IMG/VR virus record: IMGVR_UViG_3300021961_000142
Coordinates: 1-51,662 of that record
From: a virus
Direction: 5' to 3' (one strand)
DNA: 51,662 bases
The stretch's first letter is position 1, and every line of letters begins with the position of its first letter. Positions 17,061 through 24,850 of the stretch are shown one piece after another. The notes beneath the pieces were generated by a model, which did not search any database, had not been told where the DNA came from, and was given only the letters and a program-made list of their open reading frames with translations. Made by a program: the position numbers and the translations under genes.

Positions 17061-17489
17061 TTAGAGATCTCCTCTGCGAGGTCTTTCTTCTGTAGATGGT
17101 TCTTCACTTACTACTTCAGCAGGTGCCTCTTCTACAGGAGGTTCTGGAGTTGGTTCTTCCCAGATAGGTTGTACTTCTGGTTCGACTCTCTCTTCCTCTT
17201 CTTTAGGACGTGAATATACAGGTACTTCTGGTAGAGATCCACCATTGGTAGCACCACCATTCATGCCTGTTTTACTAGCAACTGCCACACCGAATCCCGC
17301 TAAGGATCCAGAGAAGACAGACGCGATGAAAGTGGGGTCAAAGTCCATGACTTTTTGACCACCAGGAAGCCTCACATATGAGGCGGTGAGTAGACCTGCG
17401 CTCCAGATAAGAATAATAATTCTAACTAGATCACCTAACCATTCTCTTTTTTCTTCGCGGTCTGCTCCTTCTGAAACCTTAGGTAGCAT
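17061..17489 (-). CDS. Holin-like membrane protein, 142 aa
   Basis: Two hydrophobic segments (about residues 21-39, LVRIIILIWSAGLLTASYV, and 53-72, FIASVFSGSLAGFGVAVAS) follow a short charged N-terminus. The C-terminal half is a Glu/Pro-rich cytoplasmic-type tail. The topology and its place between two lysozyme genes fit a class II holin, but holins share little sequence and the long acidic tail is unusual. A CTAAATA motif 29 bp upstream points to late expression. Confidence 0.6.
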   Translation of the reverse strand: MLPKVSEGADREEKREWLGDLVRIIILIWSAGLLTASYVRLPGGQKVMDFDPTFIASVFSGSLAGFGVAVASKTGMNGGATNGGSLPEVPVYSRPKEEEERVEPEVQPIWEEPTPEPPVEEAPAEVVSEEPSTEERPRRGDL

Positions 17490-17517
17490 AGTAGTTTAAT
17501 GCGATTGTACTACATTA

Positions 17518-17524
17518 TATTTAG
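17518..17524 (-). promoter_or_regulatory. Late promoter motif, CTAAATA
   Basis: Seven of the eight late octamer positions on the minus strand, 29 bp upstream of the holin-like gene. Confidence 0.4.
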
Positions 17525-17526
17525 TT

Positions 17527-18138
17527 TTATGACTTCCACAGTTCGCCTTCTGCCTTACGGCGTCTAGCAAGACCTGCTTCGACATGACTTCCAGGATTAC
17601 GATATAAGAACAATGCTTCTGGGACTTGATCCCATTCTTTGTTCTTCAGTCGTTTTGTAATAGTATTGAAATTATTGCCGCCGTAGAAACCAGCGCCAAG
17701 GTTATAAGCAAAACTGAGTAAAGCACCTCGTTGTCCATCGCTCATTTCGTCCCAAAATGGAATCTTACGCAGCGAAGGTATAAACTGCTTACGGCATTGG
17801 TCCACGAGTAAGGCATCTGCCTCATCTTGTGTAATCTTTTGTCCCAGTTTGAAGGGGTTTCCGTTTTTGTCTCTTGTGGACCCCCATCCGATTGTGATTG
17901 GGGGTCCTCCTGAAAGAGGGTCAGGGTAAGCCTCCAAATGACAACCTTCAAATTCCTTGATTAACTTCAAACCAACAGGGGGTGCCTCGTCGGGTGGAGT
18001 CTTAGCACCGCCGCCAGCACCCCAAGCAGGGGCAGGAGCGGTGGGTTCAGCGGCAGCAGCAGGGCCACTGCCGCTTGCTACTTTGGGAGTTCTTGAGAGA
18101 AGATACGACCCCAACCATCGTTGCCACCAGGACACCAA
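17527..18138 (-). CDS. GH24 lysozyme, probably made by -1 frameshift from the upstream peptidase gene
   Basis: The domain (from about LKLIKEFEGCHLEAYPD, then ITIGWGST) is T4-lysozyme type: catalytic Glu, Asp and Thr are in place, followed by FNLGAGFYGG and GLARRRKAE. It hydrolyses murein. The open frame has no ATG: upstream of the domain only TTG (18138) and GTG (18135) could start it, neither with a good Shine-Dalgarno site. Instead it is joined in the -1 frame to the upstream peptidase at CCCAAAG (18081-18087). A 35-residue Ala/Pro/Gly linker follows the join, so the product would be peptidase-linker-lysozyme of 417 residues. Confidence 0.8.
   Translation of the reverse strand: MVSWWQRWLGSYLLSRTPKVASGSGPAAAAEPTAPAPAWGAGGGAKTPPDEAPPVGLKLIKEFEGCHLEAYPDPLSGGPPITIGWGSTRDKNGNPFKLGQKITQDEADALLVDQCRKQFIPSLRKIPFWDEMSDGQRGALLSFAYNLGAGFYGGNNFNTITKRLKNKEWDQVPEALFLYRNPGSHVEAGLARRRKAEGELWKS
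18049..18087 (-). promoter_or_regulatory. Programmed -1 frameshift cassette (slippery heptamer and stem-loop)
   Basis: Read on the minus strand: C CCA AAG (18081-18087) in the peptidase frame, immediately followed by its TAG stop. A 5-nt spacer (18076-18080) separates it from a perfect 8-bp GC-rich stem AGCGGCAG/CTGCCGCT (18068-18075 with 18049-18056) with an 11-nt loop. The heptamer fits X XXY YYZ: both tRNAs can re-pair in the -1 frame (CCC, AAA). Confidence 0.8.
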
Positions 18139-18779
18139 CGCTTAGCAAGGTGAGACTTCTTGTAGACGGCACCCTTACCGTTCATAACATCAGAAGAATA
18201 ACCATCGTTTAGATCGCCATAAGGATCATTAACGATATAGTCTTCGCCCTTCTTACCGATAACTACACACATGTGACCGCCCTTAGGAGCACTAAGAGTA
18301 CCACGGTGGAGAATACCGATAACAACGGGTTTACCAGCAGCAAGCTGTTTGTCAAGATCAGCAAAGGACAAGTTGTAGGAAAAAGTGGACTTGACGCCAA
18401 ACTTCTCCAGAACCTTCGTCTGAACGGCGTGGTCAGTAGTGTCACCAATCTTGAATACTTCCTTGACATAAGCATCATCACCTTTTGGTCCTGCAGGTAG
18501 TGTGCCAGGCTTGAAATACTCTAGGCACATCGCACAGGAGGAAGAATTACAGGTACGCTCAGCGTTGGTGTAATTATCTGTCTGTGGGTAGTAAGGAACC
18601 TTGAGTGGGTTAGTAATCCCTGCAGCGCCTGCCACTGGTTTCCTAAACACTTTAACCCATTCTGAGTTATCGTCAAGGTATTCTTTTGGAAGATTGTCTT
18701 CTAGCCACTGCACCGCAGCAACGTGCTGAGGGTTTTCATGTTTATAAAATCTGAAAAAATTGTGGAGATCGATTTCCAT
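18078..18779 (-). CDS. C39-like cysteine peptidase, 233 aa, frame 0 of a probable fusion
   Basis: After an N-terminal 65 residues, the core reads VPYYPQTDNYTNAERTC, then NSSSCAMCLEYF with the nucleophile Cys and the upstream Gln oxyanion, GGHMCVVIG with the His, and YIVNDPYGD with the Asp/Asn. This is the Peptidase_C39_2 pattern. Such domains cleave peptides, including peptidoglycan cross-links in some phage enzymes. The frame stops right after the slippery heptamer, so most ribosomes make 233 residues and a fraction would continue into the lysozyme. No signal peptide is visible. Confidence 0.8.
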   Translation of the reverse strand: MEIDLHNFFRFYKHENPQHVAAVQWLEDNLPKEYLDDNSEWVKVFRKPVAGAAGITNPLKVPYYPQTDNYTNAERTCNSSSCAMCLEYFKPGTLPAGPKGDDAYVKEVFKIGDTTDHAVQTKVLEKFGVKSTFSYNLSFADLDKQLAAGKPVVIGILHRGTLSAPKGGHMCVVIGKKGEDYIVNDPYGDLNDGYSSDVMNGKGAVYKKSHLAKRWCPGGNDGWGRIFSQELPK

Positions 18780-18801
18780 TGCGACTAATACTAGGCAACT
18801 C

Positions 18802-18809
18802 TATTTATC
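18802..18809 (-). promoter_or_regulatory. Late promoter octamer, GATAAATA
   Basis: One mismatch to TATAAATA on the minus strand, 23 bp upstream of the peptidase start and overlapping the stop of the preceding gene. Confidence 0.45.
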
Positions 18810-19197
18810 AATTCCACGGGTCTGGAAGTTTTTCTGATAATCGTACTTCATCGCTTGAAGTGCCCATGCCTGACTCAGGCTCTTGGGTCCCTCTATCAAC
18901 AACTGGGTTTGACATGGAGATAGACCAGCCTTCCTCTCCAAATACTCCTGTCTCCACGATTTCTGGTTTTGGTTGCTCATCTTCTTTCTCCCATTGTTCT
19001 ACGATTGCTTCTGCCTGACGATCAACAGATTCCATTTCTTGTTGGACCCTTGCTTCTACCCATTGCTTCCACAACCATTCAATAAAACCTAAAGCAAGTT
19101 GATTGATAGGAAACTTTTGATTGTTTGCCCATCGCTTTGCTTTGGTGTACCAAGTATCTTCCCCACCCCAGTTATGCTCAAACTCTATTTTTGTCAT
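18808..19197 (-). CDS. Hypothetical protein, 129 aa
   Basis: The N-terminal half is a helical, Trp-rich segment (FEHNWGGEDTWYTKAKRWAN; FIEWLWKQWVEARVQQEM) with acidic and Gln patches that could be coiled coil. The C-terminal half is acidic and Pro/Ser-rich and looks disordered. It lies within the lysis group, coupled by a 4-bp overlap (19194-19197) to the RlpA-like gene. I do not recognise it. Confidence 0.6.
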   Translation of the reverse strand: MTKIEFEHNWGGEDTWYTKAKRWANNQKFPINQLALGFIEWLWKQWVEARVQQEMESVDRQAEAIVEQWEKEDEQPKPEIVETGVFGEEGWSISMSNPVVDRGTQEPESGMGTSSDEVRLSEKLPDPWN

Positions 19198-19547
19198 AGT
19201 ACCCTATAGCAGACTTTTGCTTCTCCTCTAGAAGGTGGAGCAATTTGAGAAAATGCACCATATGAAAGATCTAGAATACGGTCTCCATAATAAGGTCCAC
19301 GATCATTTACGCGAACAACTACAGATACACCATTTCGTTGATTAGTTACACGGATTTTTGTACCAAAAGGCAACCATTTATGAGCAACAGTTCGTGCCCA
19401 TGCATTGAATCGTTCCCCATTGGCAGTGATATTACCATCAAATCCGTCTCCAACACCGTAATGAGATGCATATCCACATCCTGCAAATGCTTTTGTAGGG
19501 AAGATAGCAGTAAACATCATTACGATAGGAATGACTCGTTTAATCAT
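19194..19547 (-). CDS. RlpA-like secreted double-psi beta-barrel protein, 117 aa
   Basis: I chose the ATG at 19547: it starts MIKRVIPIVMMFTAIFPTKAFAG, a signal peptide ending AFA, then ASHYGVGDGFDGNITANGE, WLPFGTKIRVTN, VVVRVNDRGPY and RILDLSYGA. These are the RlpA/expansin barrel landmarks with the catalytic-type Asp near DRGPY. RlpA proteins act on denuded glycan strands in the periplasm. The frame could extend upstream to 19592 but would run into tRNA-Val. Confidence 0.75.
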   Translation of the reverse strand: MIKRVIPIVMMFTAIFPTKAFAGCGYASHYGVGDGFDGNITANGERFNAWARTVAHKWLPFGTKIRVTNQRNGVSVVVRVNDRGPYYGDRILDLSYGAFSQIAPPSRGEAKVCYRVL

Positions 19548-19568
19548 AAAATCATAGTAAAGTACAGG

Positions 19569-19640
19569 TGGGAAATGTCGGATTCGAACCAACGACTTAC
19601 TGCTTGTAAGGCAGTCACTCTACCGCTGAGTTAATCTCCC
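19569..19640 (-). tRNA. tRNA-Val (anticodon TAC)
   Basis: Acceptor GGGAGAT/ATTTCCC, D-stem ACTC/GAGT, anticodon stem ACTGC/GCAGT around CTTACAA, and T-arm GTTGG TTCGAAT CCGAC. The first 21 bases also encode the end of CpeT and its TAG stop. Confidence 0.93.
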
Positions 19641-20075
19641 AAAATGGTAAAAGTCAGGAGAACCCCATACTCTTTTACCGTCTATATAACCACCATCTCG
19701 GGTGATTAATTTGGTTTTTGTCAAACTGAATTCAGATTTAAGAGTTGCACCACGAACAATGCAACCCATACCTCTGTTCTGACCTTGCCAGATACCGTTG
19801 TTCAACCGAACTATTGTATCACACTTTTCGTTCCGTGTCCCGTCTAGGTTCCAATTCATCATAGTGATTGTGGACTCATCTTCTTTAAAGGAATAGAGTT
19901 TTTCTCGGTACGGATCAGTCTCACCAGCATAGTGATACCACTGCTTTGTGAGATACTTACCATCACCAACAGGTGTCCAGGATATTAGAATCCACGCATA
20001 CTTTGTTGGATTGGACATTGCTTGGGTCTTGTTAGACCACTTGCCCGTCAGGCATCGAAGGAACTCGTTCATCAT
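19620..20075 (-). CDS. cpeT: CpeT-like phycobiliprotein lyase, 151 aa
   Basis: From the ATG at 20075 it reads MMNEFLRCLTGKWSNKTQA, then a beta-barrel of WILISWTPVGDGKYL, TKQWYHYAGETDPYREKLY, and GQNRGMGCIVRG. This is the CpeT/CpcT T-type phycobilin lyase family, which attaches or handles bilins on phycobiliproteins; cyanophages carry it. Barrel-lining Tyr, Arg and Trp residues are present. The frame opens further up only at a TTG in the CP12 end. Its last six codons and stop lie in the tRNA-Val gene. Confidence 0.85.
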   Translation of the reverse strand: MMNEFLRCLTGKWSNKTQAMSNPTKYAWILISWTPVGDGKYLTKQWYHYAGETDPYREKLYSFKEDESTITMMNWNLDGTRNEKCDTIVRLNNGIWQGQNRGMGCIVRGATLKSEFSLTKTKLITRDGGYIDGKRVWGSPDFYHFGRLTQR

Positions 20076-20095
20076 AACACACCCCCGCCACCATG

Positions 20096-20308
20096 TCAAT
20101 CATCGTAGATTCTACATTCTAGAGCATCGGGGTTGGCATCACAATAAAGTTCAAGAGGAGTTGGATCATGACTATCCTCTGGATGATTTTCATGATAGTG
20201 CTCTAATTCCTCAAGTTCACCTTCAATGTGGCGACGTTGCTGAGGGGAAATTGTAGGATCTCTCAGTAGATCCTTATCCTTTTCAATATGTTGTTCTATG
20301 TTATCCAT
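20096..20308 (-). CDS. cp12: CP12-like Calvin-cycle inhibitor, 70 aa
   Basis: The C-terminus reads LELYCDANPDALECRIYDD, with Cys56 and Cys65 eight residues apart, the diagnostic CP12 tail that binds GAPDH and phosphoribulokinase. The N-terminal half is a helical hairpin with DPTISPQQRRHIEGELEEL. Chloroplast and most cyanobacterial CP12s carry a second Cys pair near the N-terminus; this one lacks it. Phage CP12 is thought to shut the Calvin cycle so that ATP and NADPH go to phage synthesis. I chose the ATG at 20308 rather than the GTG at 20317. Confidence 0.85.
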   Translation of the reverse strand: MDNIEQHIEKDKDLLRDPTISPQQRRHIEGELEELEHYHENHPEDSHDPTPLELYCDANPDALECRIYDD

Positions 20309-20327
20309 AAGACTCACAGTTTTGTAT

Positions 20328-20335
20328 TATTTATG
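20328..20335 (-). promoter_or_regulatory. Late promoter octamer, CATAAATA
   Basis: One mismatch to TATAAATA on the minus strand, 20 bp upstream of the CP12 ATG and overlapping the stop of the baseplate gene. Confidence 0.45.
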
Positions 20336-21680
20336 TAGCTGGCATAACCATGCCTAGGGAGTCCTTCACAATTGTCAATTCAGTCGATATGGTATTGGAC
20401 TGGTTGTACTTGTGTCTGACACCAGCGATAATATAGCGTCCACTGTACGTCGTGTCAATCTCGATCTTGTCGCTTTTACCTTTTTTACTGATTGAACGAG
20501 GGATCTCTACATCAATTGGATCTCCACACAGAAGACTTAGGTTGCCAGGAATCTTAACATCCAACTTAATAGCACTGAAACTATTCTTTCTGCAATAATT
20601 ATAGATTGCTGTCTCTTCCCAACGCGATTCAATGGTAGATCCAGAAGTATCTTTGTCCCACAAATGAACTTGGTTTGGACGATATCTAATTCGTCTTACA
20701 GTTTCGTAGACTTTCTTGATATCATCATCAGTCATTCTATATGGATTATCTGATGCTAGATGTTCCATTTGACCCCACAACTCATGAATCTTAAAGGCAG
20801 TTCCTCCATATGGAATATCCTTAGATGCCTCAGTTCCTGCTGGTGTGGCAATCTTAGACTCTGCAAGAAAGTCTAAAGATACACCAACAAAGACACCTGC
20901 ATATGTACCATTTCTAAGTGGTTGTAGTGCATCATATGTATTTGGGTATGCAATAGATTCAATGCTGTAAAGATCATCCCCATCACTATTGCTTCCAGTG
21001 TTCTTCATCTTATATTTGTACTGAGGAACACCAGATGCTTTCTTTGCATCAGAAATCAATTTGTCGAAAGATACAAAGTGAAATCCTTTTCTATTCTCAT
21101 AGAAAATAAATCCACCTTGCTTACTATTCGCAGATCTAACAGACTTGTTTCCTAACCAGTTAATGACTTCAAATGGTCTCCAGTTAGGAATAACGCACTG
21201 TGCTTTATCTTGTGTGGTTTCAATGTAAAACTTCTTTTTAGAATCCAGATAGTCAGATCCTAGAAGATCTTTAACAATGTCAGATGCTTTCTTGTCTTTA
21301 AATTTTCCAAATACGGTAGTGATTTCATTTTTCATGAACTCCGTACTGACACATTCTAATACATATGCTTCCTTCTTTTCCATTCGGATTCTAGATCCGA
21401 TTCTATAGACCCTACCAGTGAAAGTAAATTTCTCTTTGTCAGTGGCATCAGATGATAACGTAATTCTTACAATTTCATTCCCTCTAAGACTATCAATAAA
21501 TTGAACCGAATCATTTATAGCAATAGTCATTCTCATGCAAGGGAAATCAATCGTTTCCTTGATGTTGATCTCAGTGATCAAAGGCATGAAGTCTGGTGCT
21601 TCATTTCCATTCTGGTCTTTAATTCTAGCGCCACTAGCGTCAACCAGGTACGCCTCCTCGATTTTTACTGGTGATGACAT
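20331..21680 (-). CDS. 27: Baseplate hub protein, gp27-like, 449 aa
   Basis: The 449 residues start MSSPVKIEEAYLVDASGARI, then read VRITLSSDATDKEKFTFTGRVYRIG, IDTTYSGRYIIAGVRHKYN at the end, with LSIPGNLSLLCGDPIDVEIP. This is the hub-domain order (swivelling OB and gpD-like domains) of T4 gp27 and late-control gene D proteins, on which gp5 sits. It is followed downstream by CP12 and cpeT rather than gp5. The number of T4 matches is low, so 'gp27-like' is a fold-level call. Confidence 0.65.
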   Translation of the reverse strand: MSSPVKIEEAYLVDASGARIKDQNGNEAPDFMPLITEINIKETIDFPCMRMTIAINDSVQFIDSLRGNEIVRITLSSDATDKEKFTFTGRVYRIGSRIRMEKKEAYVLECVSTEFMKNEITTVFGKFKDKKASDIVKDLLGSDYLDSKKKFYIETTQDKAQCVIPNWRPFEVINWLGNKSVRSANSKQGGFIFYENRKGFHFVSFDKLISDAKKASGVPQYKYKMKNTGSNSDGDDLYSIESIAYPNTYDALQPLRNGTYAGVFVGVSLDFLAESKIATPAGTEASKDIPYGGTAFKIHELWGQMEHLASDNPYRMTDDDIKKVYETVRRIRYRPNQVHLWDKDTSGSTIESRWEETAIYNYCRKNSFSAIKLDVKIPGNLSLLCGDPIDVEIPRSISKKGKSDKIEIDTTYSGRYIIAGVRHKYNQSNTISTELTIVKDSLGMVMPAT

Positions 21681-21682
21681 AT

Positions 21683-24600
21683 CTAATTAATCGCAAGTTG
21701 TCTGTTTTGTAATATAGATGTGGAAGGATTTAAAGACTCAATGGGAATATTATTATCCCTTCCTGGTAAGATGATTGGTTGTGCTGGTGCATTAGCAGTT
21801 GGTGATGCCTTAACTCCACCTCTTGCAACTCCTGCCTTAGATGCAGCAGCTGCTTTTGATGCTGCATTATTTAGTTTCTCTTTCTCTGCTTTATCCTTTG
21901 CTGCTTTAGTGGCATCAGTTGCAGAAGCAACCTCTGCTCCTGCTCCTGCAGGTGCATTTAACTTAGCAATAGCATCAGCGACTTGCTGGAATGCTGATGT
22001 TGGATCCTTTGGATCTTCAGCAGACTCTAGAGAATCAGATGATTCTTCATTGTCTGATGGACCACTAACAACAGCACCTGCCTTTCCATCCAATCGAATA
22101 CCAGCAGCAAAGACCTGACCGCCACTGCTGGTGTACATGGATGCCTTTCTCCATCCTGGTGAACGTCCATGGTGCCAAATATCATTACCTTCACCTTTAA
22201 TACCAACGTGAGTAATTTCACCAGAACCATATCCACCGCCACCTTTCCATAGAACAATATCTCCTGCCTGTAAAGCACCTGCAGATTTAATAACTGTTCC
22301 CATATCGGAACCAGCAAAAGATGCTGCGTAATTTCTGCCATTATATGCCGTACCCTTTGAATCTAGATCACCCTTCGATGTTCTCTTTTCTGCTGCTGGA
22401 TGTCCTGCTGCCTTCAATGCTGCTCTTGTTGTAGCAGCACACATATTAGATGCTCCCGCACCCATACCTTTGATCTTCTTGGCACCTTCAAGAATCGCTT
22501 TACCACCAGCAGAAAATTTCCTTGGTCTTCCATCACCAGATGCTTTGTCTTCCTGTTTTTCTCTTCTTTGCTGTTCTGCCTTGCCACCGCCAGCAAATCC
22601 AGGTAGACCATATCCACTAATTTTTGCTTCTCTCAATCTACTTCCAGTTAGATTGGGATTATTTTTTGTTGCTGGAGTATTGAAAGGAACAACAAAAGCA
22701 GATGATGCCATTCCACCTGCTGCTCTTTTAAATCCTACCCATTCTGTTCCATGACCGATAAAGGCAGTTGATCCACCACCATCTAGAGATACTGGATAAC
22801 CAGACATAGGACCAGAGATCCAACCACCAGCTGCAGCAGATTGACCCTTCTTAGCACCCTCAATCAGTTTTGCTTTGTTTGCAATATCATCTTGAGTGAT
22901 ATACTTCAACGCCAATCCCTTTTGGGGAGCATTATTTACAAAGTATGCTCTTACTTGATTGAATGCTGCTTGTTTAAGTGCCTTATTTTCATTTTGGGCA
23001 AGATTATATGGTCCTGCAAAAGGATTTAGATTAAATCTATCCCAAACTTCATATTGTCCATTAGTAGCATTAATTACAACTTTATAGTCCTTGCCCTTCC
23101 ATTTAAATGGAACTTCTCCGCCTTTCCTGTCTTCTGCCTTCGCACTATAATTAGCAGTATTTTGTGATTCTTGACCTGCTGCTACATTTGCAGATCCATT
23201 ATTTTTCTTTACATCTGCACTTCCAGCACCCTGAGCACCTGCTGCCTTAGCAGATGGAGAAGACTGATCAATAGAATCGTCTGGTGTTCCTGGTGTTGTT
23301 GGAGCGGGTGCTGGTCCAGGGTCAGGTGATGAACCACCAATCTTATTTCCAATAACCTGAGCAGCAACGTTCAAGTCAGTTAATAGACCAAGAACTGAGT
23401 TGCCACCCTTCTTAGTGAACTTTTTAGACTTAGTGCTAACTGCACTTCCTTTACCGAATAGTTTTGCTAATCCACCACTAGCAACAGATTTAACTGCCTG
23501 ACCGCCTTTCTTGGCGGCACCTGCCATTTTACCCTGAACAGACTTAACTAGACTAGGTGGAATATTGAATGCGTTAGCAATAGGCGCAACAATGTTTGTT
23601 AGGAACGGTGTAACTGCTTTTCCAGCAGAACCCATTCCAGTAACAACTTCACTGACACTACCTAAGAGTCCAGCACCAATCGCTCGGAAAGGTGTCATGT
23701 ACAACTTAGAAAGATCAGTTGCTCTCTTTGTATCTACACCTTTACCACCACGACCCATTGATGCTGGCAGTGGTTTGATTCCAGCATTCTTTCTTAATGT
23801 ATCATTATTAGCAGGAATCTGAGTTAGAGGCATCCTTAACTCAGGACCCCTTTCACCTAGAACTGCTGGTGTGGGTCTAGTTGCAATGCCACCTTTCTCC
23901 ATTCTTGGAGCAGGTTGTGGTGCAGCTGCAGGTGCAGAAGGTTCATTACCACCAGACATGCTATTCGCAGCTGATGCACCTAAGAATGCGGCACCACCAC
24001 TAACAGCAGCATTTAAAAGTAATCCTTTGAGACCACCACCACGAGAGGCACCAACAGGAGCAACAGCAGCACCTTTACCTACGCCAGCAGTGGCATTTTT
24101 TGCCACTTGTGCCGCTAACTTTGTTTTACTCTTAAACAGTGTCCCCCAAAGAGTTGTCAGGATCCACTTGATACCACCAATAATCAATCCAGGTTTTTTG
24201 AGGAAAGCAAAACCTAGAAGTAGTGATCCAAACCCAACAAGGAAATTACCAAATCCTTGTAGTCGTTCCCAGAAACTCTTATTACTATCGAACATGTCAA
24301 TAAGACCTTCGATAGTTTTAAATAGATTTTCGGTGATGAAAGTATATAAGAATTTGAATACCTTCATCAATCCGCTAACAATATTTGCTAACTTCTTGCC
24401 ATTCTCAGGGTCAGACATCCATCTGAGGACTGCCTGACCAATAAATGCTCGCATGAAGAATTGTCCAAGCGAAGCAAGACTAGAAAAGAAATCGGGTACA
24501 ACTGCTGCAGCAAATCCTGCAAACTTCTCTGCCCAGTTGGGTCCGCCTTCACCCGCACCTTTCTTACTATTTGGAAGTCTATCTTCCTTCCACTGTGCCT

Positions 24601-24847
24601 CCATCTTCTTCTGTTGGACAATCCTCATCTTGAGATTGCTTGCCATCAGAGATCTCATCTCAGAGGCAACTACAACGGCACTATTTAAAGTTGCACCAAT
24701 CTTATTAATAGACGTTGTAAATGCGACAAAAGAAGAACTTACTGCTTTCGTCTGTGGATTGGTTTTCCCACCAGTTTTAATAGCACTAACAGATACCATC
24801 TTGTATAGTGCTGGCTTTGCTGACTGTTTAGGTGCTGATATTGCCAT
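21683..24847 (-). CDS. Tape-measure-like protein with NlpC/P60- or CHAP-like hydrolase domain, 1054 aa
   Basis: The N-terminal 300 residues are helical with hydrophobic runs (GFGSLLLGFAFLKK). At about 320 comes GIATRPTPAVLGERGPEL, the tape-measure signature. Around residues 800-900, SNMCAATTRAALKAAGH and EITHVGIKGEGNDIW supply a Cys/His pair in the order of NlpC/P60 or CHAP peptidases. A tail-borne enzyme that cuts peptidoglycan peptides is inferred. It is paralogous to the next gene: both have LRW(M/I)SDP(E/A)NG, and LGSLLLG. Confidence 0.7.
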   Translation of the reverse strand: MAISAPKQSAKPALYKMVSVSAIKTGGKTNPQTKAVSSSFVAFTTSINKIGATLNSAVVVASEMRSLMASNLKMRIVQQKKMEAQWKEDRLPNSKKGAGEGGPNWAEKFAGFAAAVVPDFFSSLASLGQFFMRAFIGQAVLRWMSDPENGKKLANIVSGLMKVFKFLYTFITENLFKTIEGLIDMFDSNKSFWERLQGFGNFLVGFGSLLLGFAFLKKPGLIIGGIKWILTTLWGTLFKSKTKLAAQVAKNATAGVGKGAAVAPVGASRGGGLKGLLLNAAVSGGAAFLGASAANSMSGGNEPSAPAAAPQPAPRMEKGGIATRPTPAVLGERGPELRMPLTQIPANNDTLRKNAGIKPLPASMGRGGKGVDTKRATDLSKLYMTPFRAIGAGLLGSVSEVVTGMGSAGKAVTPFLTNIVAPIANAFNIPPSLVKSVQGKMAGAAKKGGQAVKSVASGGLAKLFGKGSAVSTKSKKFTKKGGNSVLGLLTDLNVAAQVIGNKIGGSSPDPGPAPAPTTPGTPDDSIDQSSPSAKAAGAQGAGSADVKKNNGSANVAAGQESQNTANYSAKAEDRKGGEVPFKWKGKDYKVVINATNGQYEVWDRFNLNPFAGPYNLAQNENKALKQAAFNQVRAYFVNNAPQKGLALKYITQDDIANKAKLIEGAKKGQSAAAGGWISGPMSGYPVSLDGGGSTAFIGHGTEWVGFKRAAGGMASSAFVVPFNTPATKNNPNLTGSRLREAKISGYGLPGFAGGGKAEQQRREKQEDKASGDGRPRKFSAGGKAILEGAKKIKGMGAGASNMCAATTRAALKAAGHPAAEKRTSKGDLDSKGTAYNGRNYAASFAGSDMGTVIKSAGALQAGDIVLWKGGGGYGSGEITHVGIKGEGNDIWHHGRSPGWRKASMYTSSGGQVFAAGIRLDGKAGAVVSGPSDNEESSDSLESAEDPKDPTSAFQQVADAIAKLNAPAGAGAEVASATDATKAAKDKAEKEKLNNAASKAAAASKAGVARGGVKASPTANAPAQPIILPGRDNNIPIESLNPSTSILQNRQLAIN

Positions 24848-24850
24848 TTA

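Noticed and set aside
20071-20099. TTGACA-17-TATGAT in front of cpeT
   Set aside because: The -10 box would contain the cpeT start codon and transcription would begin inside the gene, past the first conserved residues. Treated as coincidence.
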